Source: Flaveria trinervia
Lineage: Eukaryota; Streptophyta; Magnoliopsida; Asterales; Asteraceae
NCBI GenBank assembly: GCA_025506515.1
Contig: CM046445.1
Span: 3,221,131-3,285,130, forward strand
DNA: 64,000 nt
Reading direction: 5' to 3'
Below are positions 22,588 to 33,871 of this stretch, one piece after another; the first letter of the stretch is position 1; each line of letters begins with the position of its first letter. The notes under the pieces are model-generated. The model was not told the DNA's origin. It saw only the letters and a list, made by a program, of their open reading frames with translations, and made no database searches. Made by a program: the position numbers and the translations under genes.

Positions 22588-24301
22588 TGTAAGGCCCCAT
22601 TCTCGGGACGCTTACAGTTGGATCCTCATCGCTCATAAAACATATAATTACATTTGTATTTCATAAAGCATCGTAGCGGAAACATTTAAAAATGACACTT
22701 TATTTCAATATAGTAGCTTTTGCAAAATAATACATCGTTAATTAGTTACAAAATACATTGTTGCATTATGTCACAAAAGCATTATATAAATGGATGCCAT
22801 CCCAAAAGAGCTGAGTAGCCACCTCGTGCCATCCTCAGCAACCATTACCTGCCAACTGGAAACACATCAAAGTCAGCGTTGCTGAGTGATTTCTAGTTTT
22901 ATAAATAAAACATACTTTACTTTCATTAAAACCGTTCATTACTTTTGCATGATCACACATCATACGTACACATAGATAATAATATTATTATCTTCTTCGT
23001 TCGTTCATTCATCTTTACATCTTTTCTTGCGCATCGGATATCTTCCGTACCAATACCATATGCTACACGCCGAACTATTAGCTACTGGGCCGAAGTCTAT
23101 AAATAGACAGCTAAACATGGTGCCACAGTACTAGGGGTAAGCGGTAGAGATTCTATATAAATGGTCGATCACAGAGAAGGACCCCGATGTGCATCCTCCC
23201 GGGGTAGCGAACCCGCACACCGTTGGGGTAACACCTTTAATGGCGTGTCCCGATATCCAATACTTGCAACATCATCATCATCATCATCATCATGCCCTAC
23301 ATGCTCTTTAAGGCCTCAATCATCACCCTACATGAACTTATAGGAACCTTTACGTCAAAACTTACATCTGCACTTTCCCCCAAAAGTCCAAAGTTAAACT
23401 ACACTTCACCTCGGGTGCAACAGCCCTATTCGGGCGTATGGACACCCTTCAGTCGCATGGCCTCCATGCGACTGAGCATCATGCGAATGAATTAATGCGG
23501 ATGAACACTCATGCAAATGAACACCCAATCGTGCGAATGGACTAATGCGGATGGACCTCACGTGAATGGGAGTAATGCGGATGAGCACTTGTGCGACTGG
23601 ACCTTCAATCACATGACCTCCATGCGACTAGACCTTCAATCATGCGAATGGACCTCAATCGTGTGAATAGACCCCAATCACACCCTATTCGGCCGTATGG
23701 CCTCCATTCGGTCTCCAATCGGTCGCCTAGCCCTAGCTGATGCAGAATGCAGTTCCAGCCGAACACAAACTCCCATTTTCGACCTCCAAACTCATCTAAA
23801 CTCATTCTAAGCCCAAATTGACCATCCTAAAAATTAAGGATGGATAACACAACACCATTCAAGCACACACACACTCACAAACAAGGCTCAAATGCATCAT
23901 ACACACACATACACATATACATACACAAATGGGTCAAACATGCACCCACATAAAAACCCGATTTTCAGATGTTTTCCAGCCCCAAATCATTCAAAAACGT
24001 TTAAAGGAGGGGTCTCAGAACTCACACAAACGACCACGATGAGAAGAGCTTCGATTTGACTCGCTTCTCAATGATTTTGGCCACTCGAACCAACCCGAAC
24101 CAACTTTTTCTCTTCTTTCTCTCTTCTCCTCTTTCTTTTGGCTGAAATGTGAGTGTGGGGAGAGGGTAAGGGCTGCCCTCTCCCTTGTATACTCCCACTC
24201 ACCCGACTTTCTTTCATTGGCGAGTTTGGTCCCTCGACTTAGGACTTATTTCCTTTTCTTCCTTCGTCGGCTTCAAAATAAATAAATAACCGGGTGTTAC
24301 A
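22588..24301 (-). repeat. 5' LTR of element 1
   Basis: 1,714 bp, from TGTAAGGCCCC to GGGTGTTACA on the + strand. It lacks ~200 bp present in the left LTR; a CAT microsatellite at about 23269-23293 marks the deletion. Confidence 0.92.
23426..23733. repeat. CG-rich palindrome array in the 5' LTR of element 1
   Basis: Counterpart of 6597-6905. The 12-bp-arm hairpin is at 23449-23475. Units differ from the other LTR mostly by C-to-T or G-to-A changes within CG pairs. Confidence 0.8.
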
Positions 24302-24306
24302 AACGC
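24302..24306. repeat. Target-site duplication of element 1, right (AACGC)
   Basis: AACGC after the LTR end TTACA, matching 5541-5545. Confidence 0.9.
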
Positions 24307-24843
24307 TCATGCTCAAACACTATTGGCTGAATGTTTGACCGATTCAAAAGGTCTCAACAGGTGAATTGTTGACTGTCGGAGAATTACAAATTTGGGAATA
24401 AAGTGACCGAGTAAAGAGCTAGAATTTAGTAAAGTTTGTTAGTTTTGATTATTATAAGCAAGTGTTTTGCTTTGTTTTGTTTTGTTTTGCTCATCACCAA
24501 TTAGTCGAAATTATCTAGTCAGACCTATTGAGATGGCTGTGTAGTTTTCGAAATATTTCACTTGGTATCAGAGCTTTGTTGATAATCCATTTCATATGCC
24601 AAAAACCTTTCATTTCAACATTGTGTCGATCGCCACACCATCCAACTCCACGAAGGAGAATTCATTTCAGTTTCAATGTCTCATTCTTACCTTGATGAAC
24701 TACACAACATGGGCGATCAAGATGGAAGCCTTATGGATGCCCAAGGCTTTTGGGAAGCCATCAAATCACAAGCCAGTGTAGTTGTGGATGAAAAGAAAAG
24801 AAAGCAGGCTCGCGTATTAATTTTTCAGGCAATTCTAGAGTGT
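24307..24843 (+). mobile_element. Copia-type fragment: LTR end, primer site and gag start
   Basis: 24307-24560 looks like the last part of an LTR ending in CA. TGGTATCAGAGC at 24563-24574 is a tRNA-iMet primer site two bases later. A gag start follows at 24596 (QFQCLILTLMNYTTWAIKME, a copia gag signature), and changes frame near 24720-24780 (VVDEKKRKQARVLIFQAILE) before the homology stops at 24843. Element 1 seems to have inserted in this LTR. Confidence 0.65.
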
Positions 24844-27395
24844 TGATTATAAGTCCTTATCCATGTGGTTTAAAGCTAATATGTGATGTAGGCAGAAGCA
24901 AGAGATAACAGATTCAACATGTTGATTCACAAAGAATACTATAAACAATTCTTCTCATTATCGTTAATTCACGAAGAATATCGACAATAAGAATAATCAC
25001 ACGCTAACACACTCTTGTGATAGAGAGAAAAATGATTTTTCGTAAACTTCAAAACTGATCCTCTTCCTAGGTTTACATGAGTATAAAAAAGAAGCCAAAA
25101 AATCTAATGGGCCTTAAAACATAAACGGGTCAAAAGCTAGGTCACAAACAAAGTCCAACAAAAATTAGAAATAATACAAAAGGTAAACTAACTTATAAAA
25201 TAGTTGTTTTATGGGCCGAAACAATGACCCAAACTACCTATGACGTTTGTAAAAACATGCTCGTCGGTCCAAAGGTCGTTTTGACTGTTCGCACACCCAA
25301 AATAGAGTTTTCTAGCCCAAGTTAGTTGTTTTAATGAAGACCCTTTGCGATCATGGGCCTCCAAATACAAGATGTCCTACTACTCAACACTTGAGCCAAA
25401 CCAATAGGTCATATATGTAGAGAAAGGTTCCACTAAAAAAATATTTTGTTTAAGAAGGCTAATAAATAATCTTAGTCTTCTATTTTTCAATCAATTGTTA
25501 ATATAAAAATTTATTAAATAAAAATGTGAAAGGGTATTTTGGAATATAACCATTTTAGTTGACTCTTTTGAGCTTATGAGGTTCCCTCAAAATTAACGTT
25601 TATAACTTTTTTATAATAAAATCTTTTTCTAAATAATTTGCATCATAAAATCAAGTATTTTTTCTTTTAAAATTAAGTATAGTATTGCTATATTTTTTTA
25701 AAAATAATAATAATAAACGATGCGCAATTGTGTTGTATTTTAGGTTTTTGTGCTATAATTCATCAAAACAGCATAGAACTAGGCTGCTTTGCATCAAACA
25801 TTACAGTTTTATGCTGTTTTGCATCAGACAACACAATTTTGTGTTGCTTTGCATGTTTTATTTTGTCTTGCACCAAAACAAGAAAATATCATGTGATGTT
25901 TTTATGATGTATTATGTCAAAACAACAACGACACGGAAACAACACTTTATATGTTACTTTAACGTTGTGTACTATTTTGCGTGAATATAACTGGTTTTCT
26001 ATTGTTTTGAGTTAGAACAAAAATCTGTGTGTTGTTTTATGATTGAACAATTTGCGTCAGAACAATGATTTGGTGCTTTAAGACATTGATCATCGATGTC
26101 ATCCACCGTCACTATTTATTACATTTGATTACCGCTATAGTTGACTACCGAATCATTGTCTTAAAGCACTGTCGATTAACACCTAGCGCTCAAGTTAACA
26201 CCTCCAATCACTAATAAGTTGTTGCATGTAATTATCAAGTTTAAGACGATGAGTGATCTTTAGGGTTTGGTTTGATTTTGATATTAACTATTGATAGGGA
26301 TTTGGGGTGAAGAGATTATGTAAAAACATGTGCAAGAAGAAAGGGAATTGGATTAAATGGAAACTGTCGTAGGGAAGCATAAATATGAGATCAAGTATGC
26401 TCAAATTGTACATACTGATAACTGTGTTATCAAGTTTGAAGTTCTAGTCTATTGATTTCTTTTAATTGGTTGTTCATGAAGGATCTTGAGAAAGAATTGG
26501 TATTAGAGCCAAGGGCTTGGTTCTTTTTGTTTTGGAGAAGAAATCGAAGTCGGAAGAAGTCAATCACAATAGAAGCCGTTGATTGTTGTTCCCGTGTTAA
26601 TTGGAAGAAGCCAATCATGTTGAAGACATTGATTGAATCGAAATACCATAAATAAAAATATGTTTTGTTGTTTGTTAGCAAAAGCCGAACACAAGATTTT
26701 AGTCGTTGTTCTTGATTTTGATATGGGATATCAGAATCCGAAGATTTTGGTGTTGATTACGTACCGTATTTGTTGTGTCGCAAGGAGAACATCAACAAAC
26801 GGGTGATTCCTTGTTGCCAGTTGCGTCAAGAGGAACCAAATCAAAAAATGTGTTTAGTTGTGAAAATTAGTCTCAAAATCAAAGGGTTTTGTTGGGTTGT
26901 TTTGATTCTGTTATCGATTGAAAGCAAGGATCAGAGAAAAGATTCTTGGAACTTGAATTCGGACATTTGTTATATGTTGTATTAATCGGAATTGAGACCA
27001 AAGGATACACGATTGATGCATGTTGTATCAGAAAGAAGCCTAGACAAGAAAGACAAACAAGAGATCTGATTATTTTTGTTGTCATTCAAATCCCAAAACA
27101 AAAAGTTTGTTTGGATTGTTCTTGTAAACTAGACAAAATATTTACCTTATTATTAAACCATGAATGAACAATTATTTTTTATTATCTATGATGCTTATGG
27201 TACAACTCTCGTTAGGCACAACCTGACCTATTATTTTCTCATTGCGTGTGTTGCTCTTTTTCATAGTTGTCGATGGTTTCTGTCGATGCCATCCTCTACA
27301 GTTGTCGTCGCCGATAGCATCCACAACATACAATGTGTAGTGTCAGTGATGATTTTGGTACAACTCTCTTTTGCACCACCCGACCTTTAAATGAA
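24844..27395. other. Anonymous repeat-like DNA without a recognisable gene
   Basis: No gene is supported. Imperfect ~40-bp repeats with TTTGCATCARACAACAC-like phrases lie at 25755-25870. TGGTATTAGAGCCA at 26498-26511 equals a tRNA-iMet primer site on the + strand and may mark an old retroelement, though no LTR could be delimited. Frames near 26770-27170 have no recognised domain. Confidence 0.4.
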
Positions 27396-27400
27396 TTCTA
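27396..27400. repeat. Target-site duplication of the solo LTR, left (TTCTA)
   Basis: TTCTA precedes the LTR and recurs at 27327+2000, that is at 29327-29331, directly after it. Confidence 0.85.
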
Positions 27401-28194
27401 TTTAAGGCCGCGTTCCCGAGAAGTCTCACAATTGGTTAATAATAGCATACAATCACTTTATAAACAAAACATTGCAGTGGAATTAAATAAACATTAATTT
27501 AAAATTTGTAGATCATATTGTACTCGTACATTTGTCTTCCAAATGGAATAAAATCATTGTACTTTGCTTAAAATTATAATAAACAATTTCATAAACATGG
27601 ATGTCATTCATCACACACCAAGTTGCTTCCAACTTTGTGCCATTCCTAGCATCATCCTTCACCTGTCATCTATTATGCATAAAAGTCAGCTTTGTTAAAT
27701 GAGTTCTAGTTTTAAGTAATATAAGAAAATATAAACTTTATCCTTCTTATAATGACCATGTGTACATCATAATAAATAACATTTCTTGCATCTTAATAAG
27801 CATGCTTATTATCTTTCATTCTTTTATTATCTTTCATTCTTTTATATCTTTCACTTCATCATAAACAAGATTGCATACAACAAGAGCCCATTGTTGATCG
27901 ACAACAAATTTCGATCCTTGTTAGTACACATAAACACGGTAGCTAACCCCCAACAGTTGATCCACAATGCAAGGCACATAGCTTGCTCATGAAAATGGAT
28001 CCATAATCATACATCAGACCCATATAAGTGAAGTCCAGCATAGTGCTTGTAAAACTTTTCATCATCATACGGGCCCGGGTAACATTTGATAAGTTTCACT
28101 TTTCATTAATATTATCTTTCGATTTAATATACAATACTTTACTTATTAAGTACACAACATACCAAGTACAATTCACCATAAAACATATCCGACC

Positions 28195-28345
28195 ATCCGT
28201 GGGACAACGGGGTTTCGGGGGCGACAGTGGGGTTCTAGGGGTAGCAGTCCCTAGTAGGGTCCAATGGACAGTAGCCCCTAGTGAGGTCCAATGGGCAGCA
28301 GCCCCTAGTGGTGTCCAAGGGGCAACACCCCCTATTTTGAAGAAT
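28195..28345. repeat. Minisatellite 1 in the solo LTR
   Basis: About four ~32-bp units of the type GGTCCAATGGRCAGYAGCCCCTAGTG, each self-complementary around GGGGC/GCCCC. Confidence 0.75.
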
Positions 28346-28574
28346 TTATATAGAACACTTTTTATAGAAAATTCTATTTTCCTATTAAAACCCCTTGAAT
28401 CTTTGTCATTAAAAACGTATATTTAGTATGCATAATAGCCCGAAAACATAGAAAAACTTGTAAATAAGAAATCAAGAACTCACCTAGTTATAGTGAGTAG
28501 CTTCTAGTCTACGCTTTCTAATCTAGGATCGCGGTACATGGTCAACATATAAGTTAACACTCAATGGGTTATTT

Positions 28575-28795
28575 TCGACCTCGTTTCGGCAGTAGTTTTG
28601 CACGCAAGTTTGCTTATAGTTTCGCTGCCAATTTCGCATGATAGTTTCGCTGCAAATTTCACCCAACTTTCGTTGGAATTTCATAACTACGAAATTACCT
28701 ACGGAACTATAGTTTCGTAGGGCGAACTCATAGTTTCGTAGAATGAACTCACAGTTTCGCAGGATGCATAAACAGTTTCACAGAACGTATCAAAA
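28575..28795. repeat. Minisatellite 2 in the solo LTR (AGTTTCGY repeats)
   Basis: About eight spaced copies of AGTTTCGY, the later ones as AGTTTCGYAGNNYGAACTCA at ~25-bp spacing. It occupies a place in this LTR comparable to the CG-rich array of element 1. Confidence 0.7.
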
Positions 28796-29326
28796 TGATA
28801 AACCAGCATGTTTTTAACCTAAAATTGCAACTTTTTACGTCCAAATTCTTATTTTTTTATCCATTAAACTATATCTAAACTTTTTACATGATTTTATATG
28901 TAAAAATATGACCTTTATGTGATTCTTTGCAAGTTTTCAAAACTCAAAACCCTAGAATTTGGGTTTGACCTACAGAGGCATTTAGAGGCTGATTCTTACC
29001 TGGATTTCTTGCTCCTTTCTTGTGGTTTGATGCTCTAACACACAGATCTGCAATACCCTACCAATATTGCTCCAAATCTTGAGTTTTATTCACTTTCTCT
29101 CATTACTCTCTCTTTCTAAAAGTTGATGGCTATGGTTGAAAATGGAGAAGATAATGGCTGATTAGGTGGTTTAAGTGACTGATTATAGGTCTTTAACCAC
29201 TTAAATCTCTTTGCCCACAAGGCTAATTTGGCCTATGACCCATTTCATTCTTTTATTTTTATTAAATATCCCTTAATCAAGCTTATTATTATTAAATGAC
29301 TTGTTTTAACTTTCTGGGGTGTTACA

Positions 29327-30379
29327 TTCTATGCCTCATTATGGGTGATAGTCTCTCCCTTTATCGCCAATGACTTCCGCCAATACCACCCTCCATTCTT
29401 GTTGTCACCGACGTATAACTGTTTGGTCTAGTTGGGCCTATCACCGCTTTGCCGCTATCATGGGATATGGGCATCTGACATGATTGATGGTAGTAGCGGT
29501 GGTTAGGTCGACTATTAAGGGTTGGTTCCTCGTTTGGTTTGTCACGGTAGCGTGTGCCGTCATGGGTGGCAGCGATGTTGGTGCAACCCATTATGTGATT
29601 TCCCAATCTTCATATGTTGGTGCTTTTGTTGGGTGGTCTTCGTTGACGATGTTTTTTATTCTTCGGTTGATACATGACATGTAATGACGGTAGTTGCTCA
29701 CATCCCAATTCTTGTGCATATTTTGGACTGTCAATGGTGGTGGTGGTGACAGTAATAGTGGTGCCATTTACCTTTATGTTAACTTATATAGAACAAACAA
29801 TTATTTTTTGGTACGATGTCTATGACGATGAATGTTAACTCATCTGAGACCTATTGTAGTTTGCAGCATTGTTGATTCAATTTTAGGGTTGTCGTTGATG
29901 AAGAGTTGTCTCTCATCTTAAATGAGGTTTGTTTGGTTGGGTATGATTGTTTTGGTGTTTACTTGTAGTGAACTCTATGGGATGTGATGATATGACCAGA
30001 ATTGTTTCAGTTGCTTAGGCATGGCTACCATTTATGGTTAAAAGCCGCCACGGAATGTTGGTTCTGACCCCGCCATAGCCTTTATTGTGATGTGTCATCT
30101 AATATAGTTGAGCTCCATCTGGTTGCTAATGATGATGCTAAAAGAGTATAATTTTGTTGTCATGGCGTGGTAAAATTAATGATTTTAAAAAAATATAATT
30201 TTTAAACGAAATATAAACCTTTTTATATTTTAAATATACTAAAATATTAAACTTTTTATACTAAAAGATTAAAACTTTTTAAATATACGAAATATTTTAA
30301 AATTATTGATTTTAAAAAAATATAACTTTTATAAACAAAAAATAATTAAAATTGGTAGTTTTATAATAAGGAAATTTTT
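29327..30379. other. Intergenic DNA between solo LTR and Helitron end
   Basis: The TTCTA duplication is at 29327-29331. The sequence resumes that of 27160-27395. Phrases near 29800 resemble ones near 27170 (ACAATTATTTTTT followed by an ATGAYG-rich stretch). No gene is seen. Confidence 0.4.
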
Positions 30380-30608
30380 AAAGGTGGTATTTTTAATACG
30401 GTTTGTTTTAAAACAAAATGTTTAATTTTTTTTGGATAAAAACACATTTTTAAAAAGTTTATATTATTGTTTTCTTACTTATAGTTTTACTCATATGTAA
30501 TTTTAATCATATGCTATCTTAATATATCATTTTATACTTAATAAAATTTTATTATATTTAATATTTTATTTATCCAATTCGTGCGATACACGAGTTTACT
30601 AAAGCTAG
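30380..30608 (+). mobile_element. Helitron 3' part, same family as 2874-3427
   Basis: It ends CTAG before a T (30609), preceded by a hairpin with perfect arms TCGTG and CACGA (30569-30583 region). About 230 bp resemble the end of the Helitron near BAHD copy 1. The 5' end could not be fixed; AT-rich DNA from ~30180 probably belongs to it. Confidence 0.55.
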
Positions 30609-30609
30609 T

Positions 30610-31727
30610 ATAATATATATGAACATGTAAAATTAAGAATCACACTTGTACTAAGAATCGGATACAAATTGTAGTCCGTTTACACTGAAAAACATAATTA
30701 TCATATAAGTTCATTAGTGAACCAAAAATAACATATATGCCACAATGCTCAAAAAAGCTTTGATCATTTACGCAATCGAGTTGAGTTCAAACCACCATGA
30801 TCATTGAGCTAACATTGTGACATTGTTGGTGCATAAGTATACTTCAAGTAGGATCAATATCATCAATACAAAGAATATATATGTAAGTGTTCTTTAATAT
30901 GTGTAACAATAAACACCACTTATAATCTTGTACCTTATATTGAAACGTTCTTAGTCCTTTTGGCATCCAAGTTTTGAAAACTTTGTTCAATGCCTTCCAA
31001 GAAGTTTCTAAGTCCAATGACACATAGTAATAAAATAGTTACATGAGCTTTGTGCCTTAATATTGTTACATAATTAAATAAACACACATGCCATTATAAT
31101 AAACAATGGTAACCTAAGAATCTCAGGAACATAATAAAATAATGAACATATACATGATCAACAATCATACACTTCACACTTCAATTTCAGGTTGACCCCA
31201 CGGATACATCAAGCTAAAGTTTCATCTTCGTGTCAACCAGGTGGGTCGCTCGTTTAATCCATTTGTTTGTTTTTTCCTTAAACGTATACGTTTTATGTAA
31301 TAATTCAAAATAATAGGATAGTTTTATGCCATAACTAAAAGTTTAATAATAAATTGGCATATTTAAACATAACTGCTTTAGAATATAAAAATAATAAGTA
31401 AATTAAGATAATATTTAAAGTAATATGTTAAAAGAATTAAAATTAATCTTTCTTCAGGTTAAACGGCTTGTATTCGTATCAACCCACATATAAACATGTC
31501 GTGTTTGAGTTCATCTGTCTAAAATGATATCCAGGTTCGTATCGGATTTTGATCGGTTGAACCCCAAACACGACTCGTTTAACAACCTAACTAATGATGA
31601 ACATAAGCATCCCTAGTTGCATTTCCATTAAAAAAACAACTAGAAAAGGTGACTTCTTATGTTATAAATAGTACCCTTATGGGTTTGGGTGAAAGCACTT
31701 CACTTCTTTTTCTTTTTGAAAACAATA
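30610..31727. other. Upstream region of BAHD copy 2
   Basis: AT-rich. 31020-31050 resembles 735-760 upstream of copy 1. TTATAAATAG near 31660-31670 is a good TATA candidate about 60 bp before the start codon. The DNA at 31190-31600 has no visible match upstream of copy 1 and may be an insertion. Confidence 0.45.
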
Positions 31728-32979
31728 ATGGCAATGAAGGTTGAGAAACTATCAAGCAAATTCATTAAACCATTGTTTTCAACTCCTCCAAACCTTAAAA
31801 ACTACAAGATAGGCTTCACAGATGAATCTGTTCCGTCTATACATATAGGTGTCGTTCTTTTTTACACCAAAAGTAACAATCACAACCCGATGTTTGTTTC
31901 CCACTAGAAAAGTCCCTTGAAAAAACCTTAACAGGACTATATCCACTTGCCGGAAGATATGTTGAAGCAAGTCAAACCGTTGAGTGTAACGACGAAGGCG
32001 TTGAGTTCATACAAGCTAAAGTTAACATCAAAATTGACGATATTGTTGGTCGTGAGGTGAATGTTTTATTACATCCGACACAAAAACTGGGGTTGTTGTT
32101 ACAATCCAACTAACCACCTTTGAGTGTGGTGGTGTAGCACTTGGTGTTAGCGCCACACATAAGGTTGTTGACGCGTCGACACTATGCACATTCCTAAACG
32201 AATGGGCTGTTACGAACCGGGAAGGAAATGAGAATAAATTCACGACCCCATGTTTCAACTCATCCTCATTGTTCCCGGCTCGTGGTGCCCGTTCCATTCC
32301 ACTACCCTGTATCACAACGATGATATAAGCAAATATACAAGAAAGAAACTTTCATTCAGTGAGAGTGCAATATCCAACATGAAAGCGAAGGCATCTCGAG
32401 TGAGAAAACTGGCTCGCGCCACTTGTCAAAGGTACAATTGGTATCATCGATCATTTGGAAGGCTCTCATTAGCGTTTCGCACAACACATGATAGCCTAAG
32501 AGAGTATCCTCCTCCAACCAATAAATTTACGGGGGAAAATGGCATCTCTAATACCCAATTATTCTTGTGGGAATCTTTGGGCAGTTTGTGCCACGAAACC
32601 CGTGATTCTTGAAACAACGGAAGAATTAGCAAATCTTTTGAACGATTCGGTCAAGAAAGCTGTGAGTGACTACTCGAAAGTACACCACAACAGCGAACAA
32701 GCGCAATTGATGATTTTAAACTCTACGTTAAATATGATCAACACTCCTAAGTCAACGAATGCTATTCTATTAACTAGTTGGTGCAAGTTCCCTTTTTATG
32801 AAGCTGACTTTGGTTTCGGAAAGCCTATTTGGGTGTTTCCTTGGACCGTGCCTATGAAAAATTTTACGTTTCTGATCGACGATGCAAGAGGTAATGGTAT
32901 TGAAGCTTACATCTTTCTAGAGGTTAAAGATGTATCTTGTTTTGAAGAAGCTCTAGACGTCAATATTTTTGGTGCTTAG
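31728..32979 (+). pseudogene. BAHD acyltransferase copy 2 (frameshifted)
   Basis: Same family and start (MAMKVEKLSSKFIKP) as copy 1. The first frame stops at 31905-31907, and coding resumes in another frame with LEKSLEKTLTGLYPLAGRY. As in copy 1, the C-run at 31886-31888 is one base short. Further frame changes occur near 32063, 32310, 32420 and 32550. HKVVD is intact near 32158-32172, and the C-terminal motif reads DFGFGKP near 32809, keeping the Asp lost in copy 1. The last piece, 32539-32979, is open to the normal end. With at least five breaks it is a pseudogene unless the assembly is faulty. The 3' flank resembles that of copy 1. Confidence 0.85.
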
Positions 32980-33871
32980 AGTTTAATTATTTTGCATATT
33001 TATCATCGGTTTTTTGCTCTTTTTTATTAATTTGGGTGGTAATATTCTTGTATGTTTTCCTGTATTTTGATGTACTTGTTCGTGTGCTTTGTAATGTAAA
33101 GCATAAAATGATGTTATTTCTCGCTTATGTTACTAAAATGGATTGTTGGTGTAACAAGTTATATAAAACTACTTCTATAATAATCAAATTCAGATATTAC
33201 AAGGCTTGTGCATTGAACCAAAGAAAGTGACTTTGAACCTATACGAGATGTTAACGCTCCAATAATATTTATGTCTATGAAGTGTCGATTGATTGATCAT
33301 GAGTCCAACGCACTTCTAAAGAGATTTCGAGGAAATGAGACGTGTTCAAATTTTCTTGTGATACTTTATAAAAGCACAGCATACGCGCTTTGAACTCAAA
33401 CCATTACCTATAATGAAGGTAAACATGTTAGTAACATACCTTCTTCATAAAGATGGTAGAAAACTAGAGTGGGATGAATAGGTTTTCTTAATAGTTTTCT
33501 TGCTTTAAACTTATGTTTGAGTGCATACTCTTGATATCAACCAACACAAAAATAATATATAAACTGTAAACAATACTAGATAACTGTTAGAGCAAAAGGG
33601 GTGAGGTGAAAAGATGTGTGATGCTTCTATCTATAACCATAACAACAAGAAAGCCCAAAAAAGTGGACTGCTGCCCAATGTGTTTATCCGGGGTGAGCAT
33701 CGAACTTGCGTCTACTTTGAAGAATCATAGTTTCCTACCATAAGTTCATATTGGAATGGCACAATTTATATGTTCTTCATCTACTATCATATGTTTTTGA
33801 CCAACTTTGAATCTATTGGCATTTCATGAACTTTTTACTCGTAGCAAACTATAAAATCATGATTTTGTTTT
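32980..33871. other. 3' flank of BAHD copy 2 and intergenic DNA
   Basis: 32980-33235 aligns with the 3' flank of copy 1 (2249-2449 and 2815-2873), including ATTACAAGGCTTGT. The rest holds no recognised gene. Confidence 0.5.

Larger units (their letters stand above)
5546..24301 (-). mobile_element. Element 1: Ty3/gypsy chromovirus LTR retrotransposon, interrupted by element 2
   Basis: Two related LTRs (5546-7472 and 22588-24301) in the same orientation, flanked by AACGC, enclose gag, protease, reverse transcriptase, RNase H and integrase on the - strand. Gene order is gag-PR-RT-RH-INT, the Ty3/gypsy order, and the family resembles Tekay/Del chromoviruses. Element 2 sits at the RT/RNase H boundary. 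The internal part lacks ~180 bp next to the left (3') LTR, including the polypurine tract and the end of pol. Every coding part is broken. Confidence 0.88.
27401..29326 (-). mobile_element. Solo LTR distantly related to element 1
   Basis: 1,926 bp between perfect 5-bp duplications. The start TTTAAGGCCGCGTTCCCG matches element 1 TGTAAGGCCCCGTTCCCG with a mutated first dinucleotide, and the end GGGGTGTTACA matches too. No internal sequence remains, so it formed by LTR-LTR recombination. Two private minisatellites lie inside (separate entries). Confidence 0.85.

Noticed and set aside
26498..26511. Primer-binding-site match as proof of an LTR element at 26 kb
   Set aside because: No LTR pair, edge or coding remnant could be placed around it; kept only as a note.
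28028..28426. Open frame of 132 codons in the solo LTR
   Set aside because: Its Gly/Val/Pro-rich part is only the minisatellite translated.
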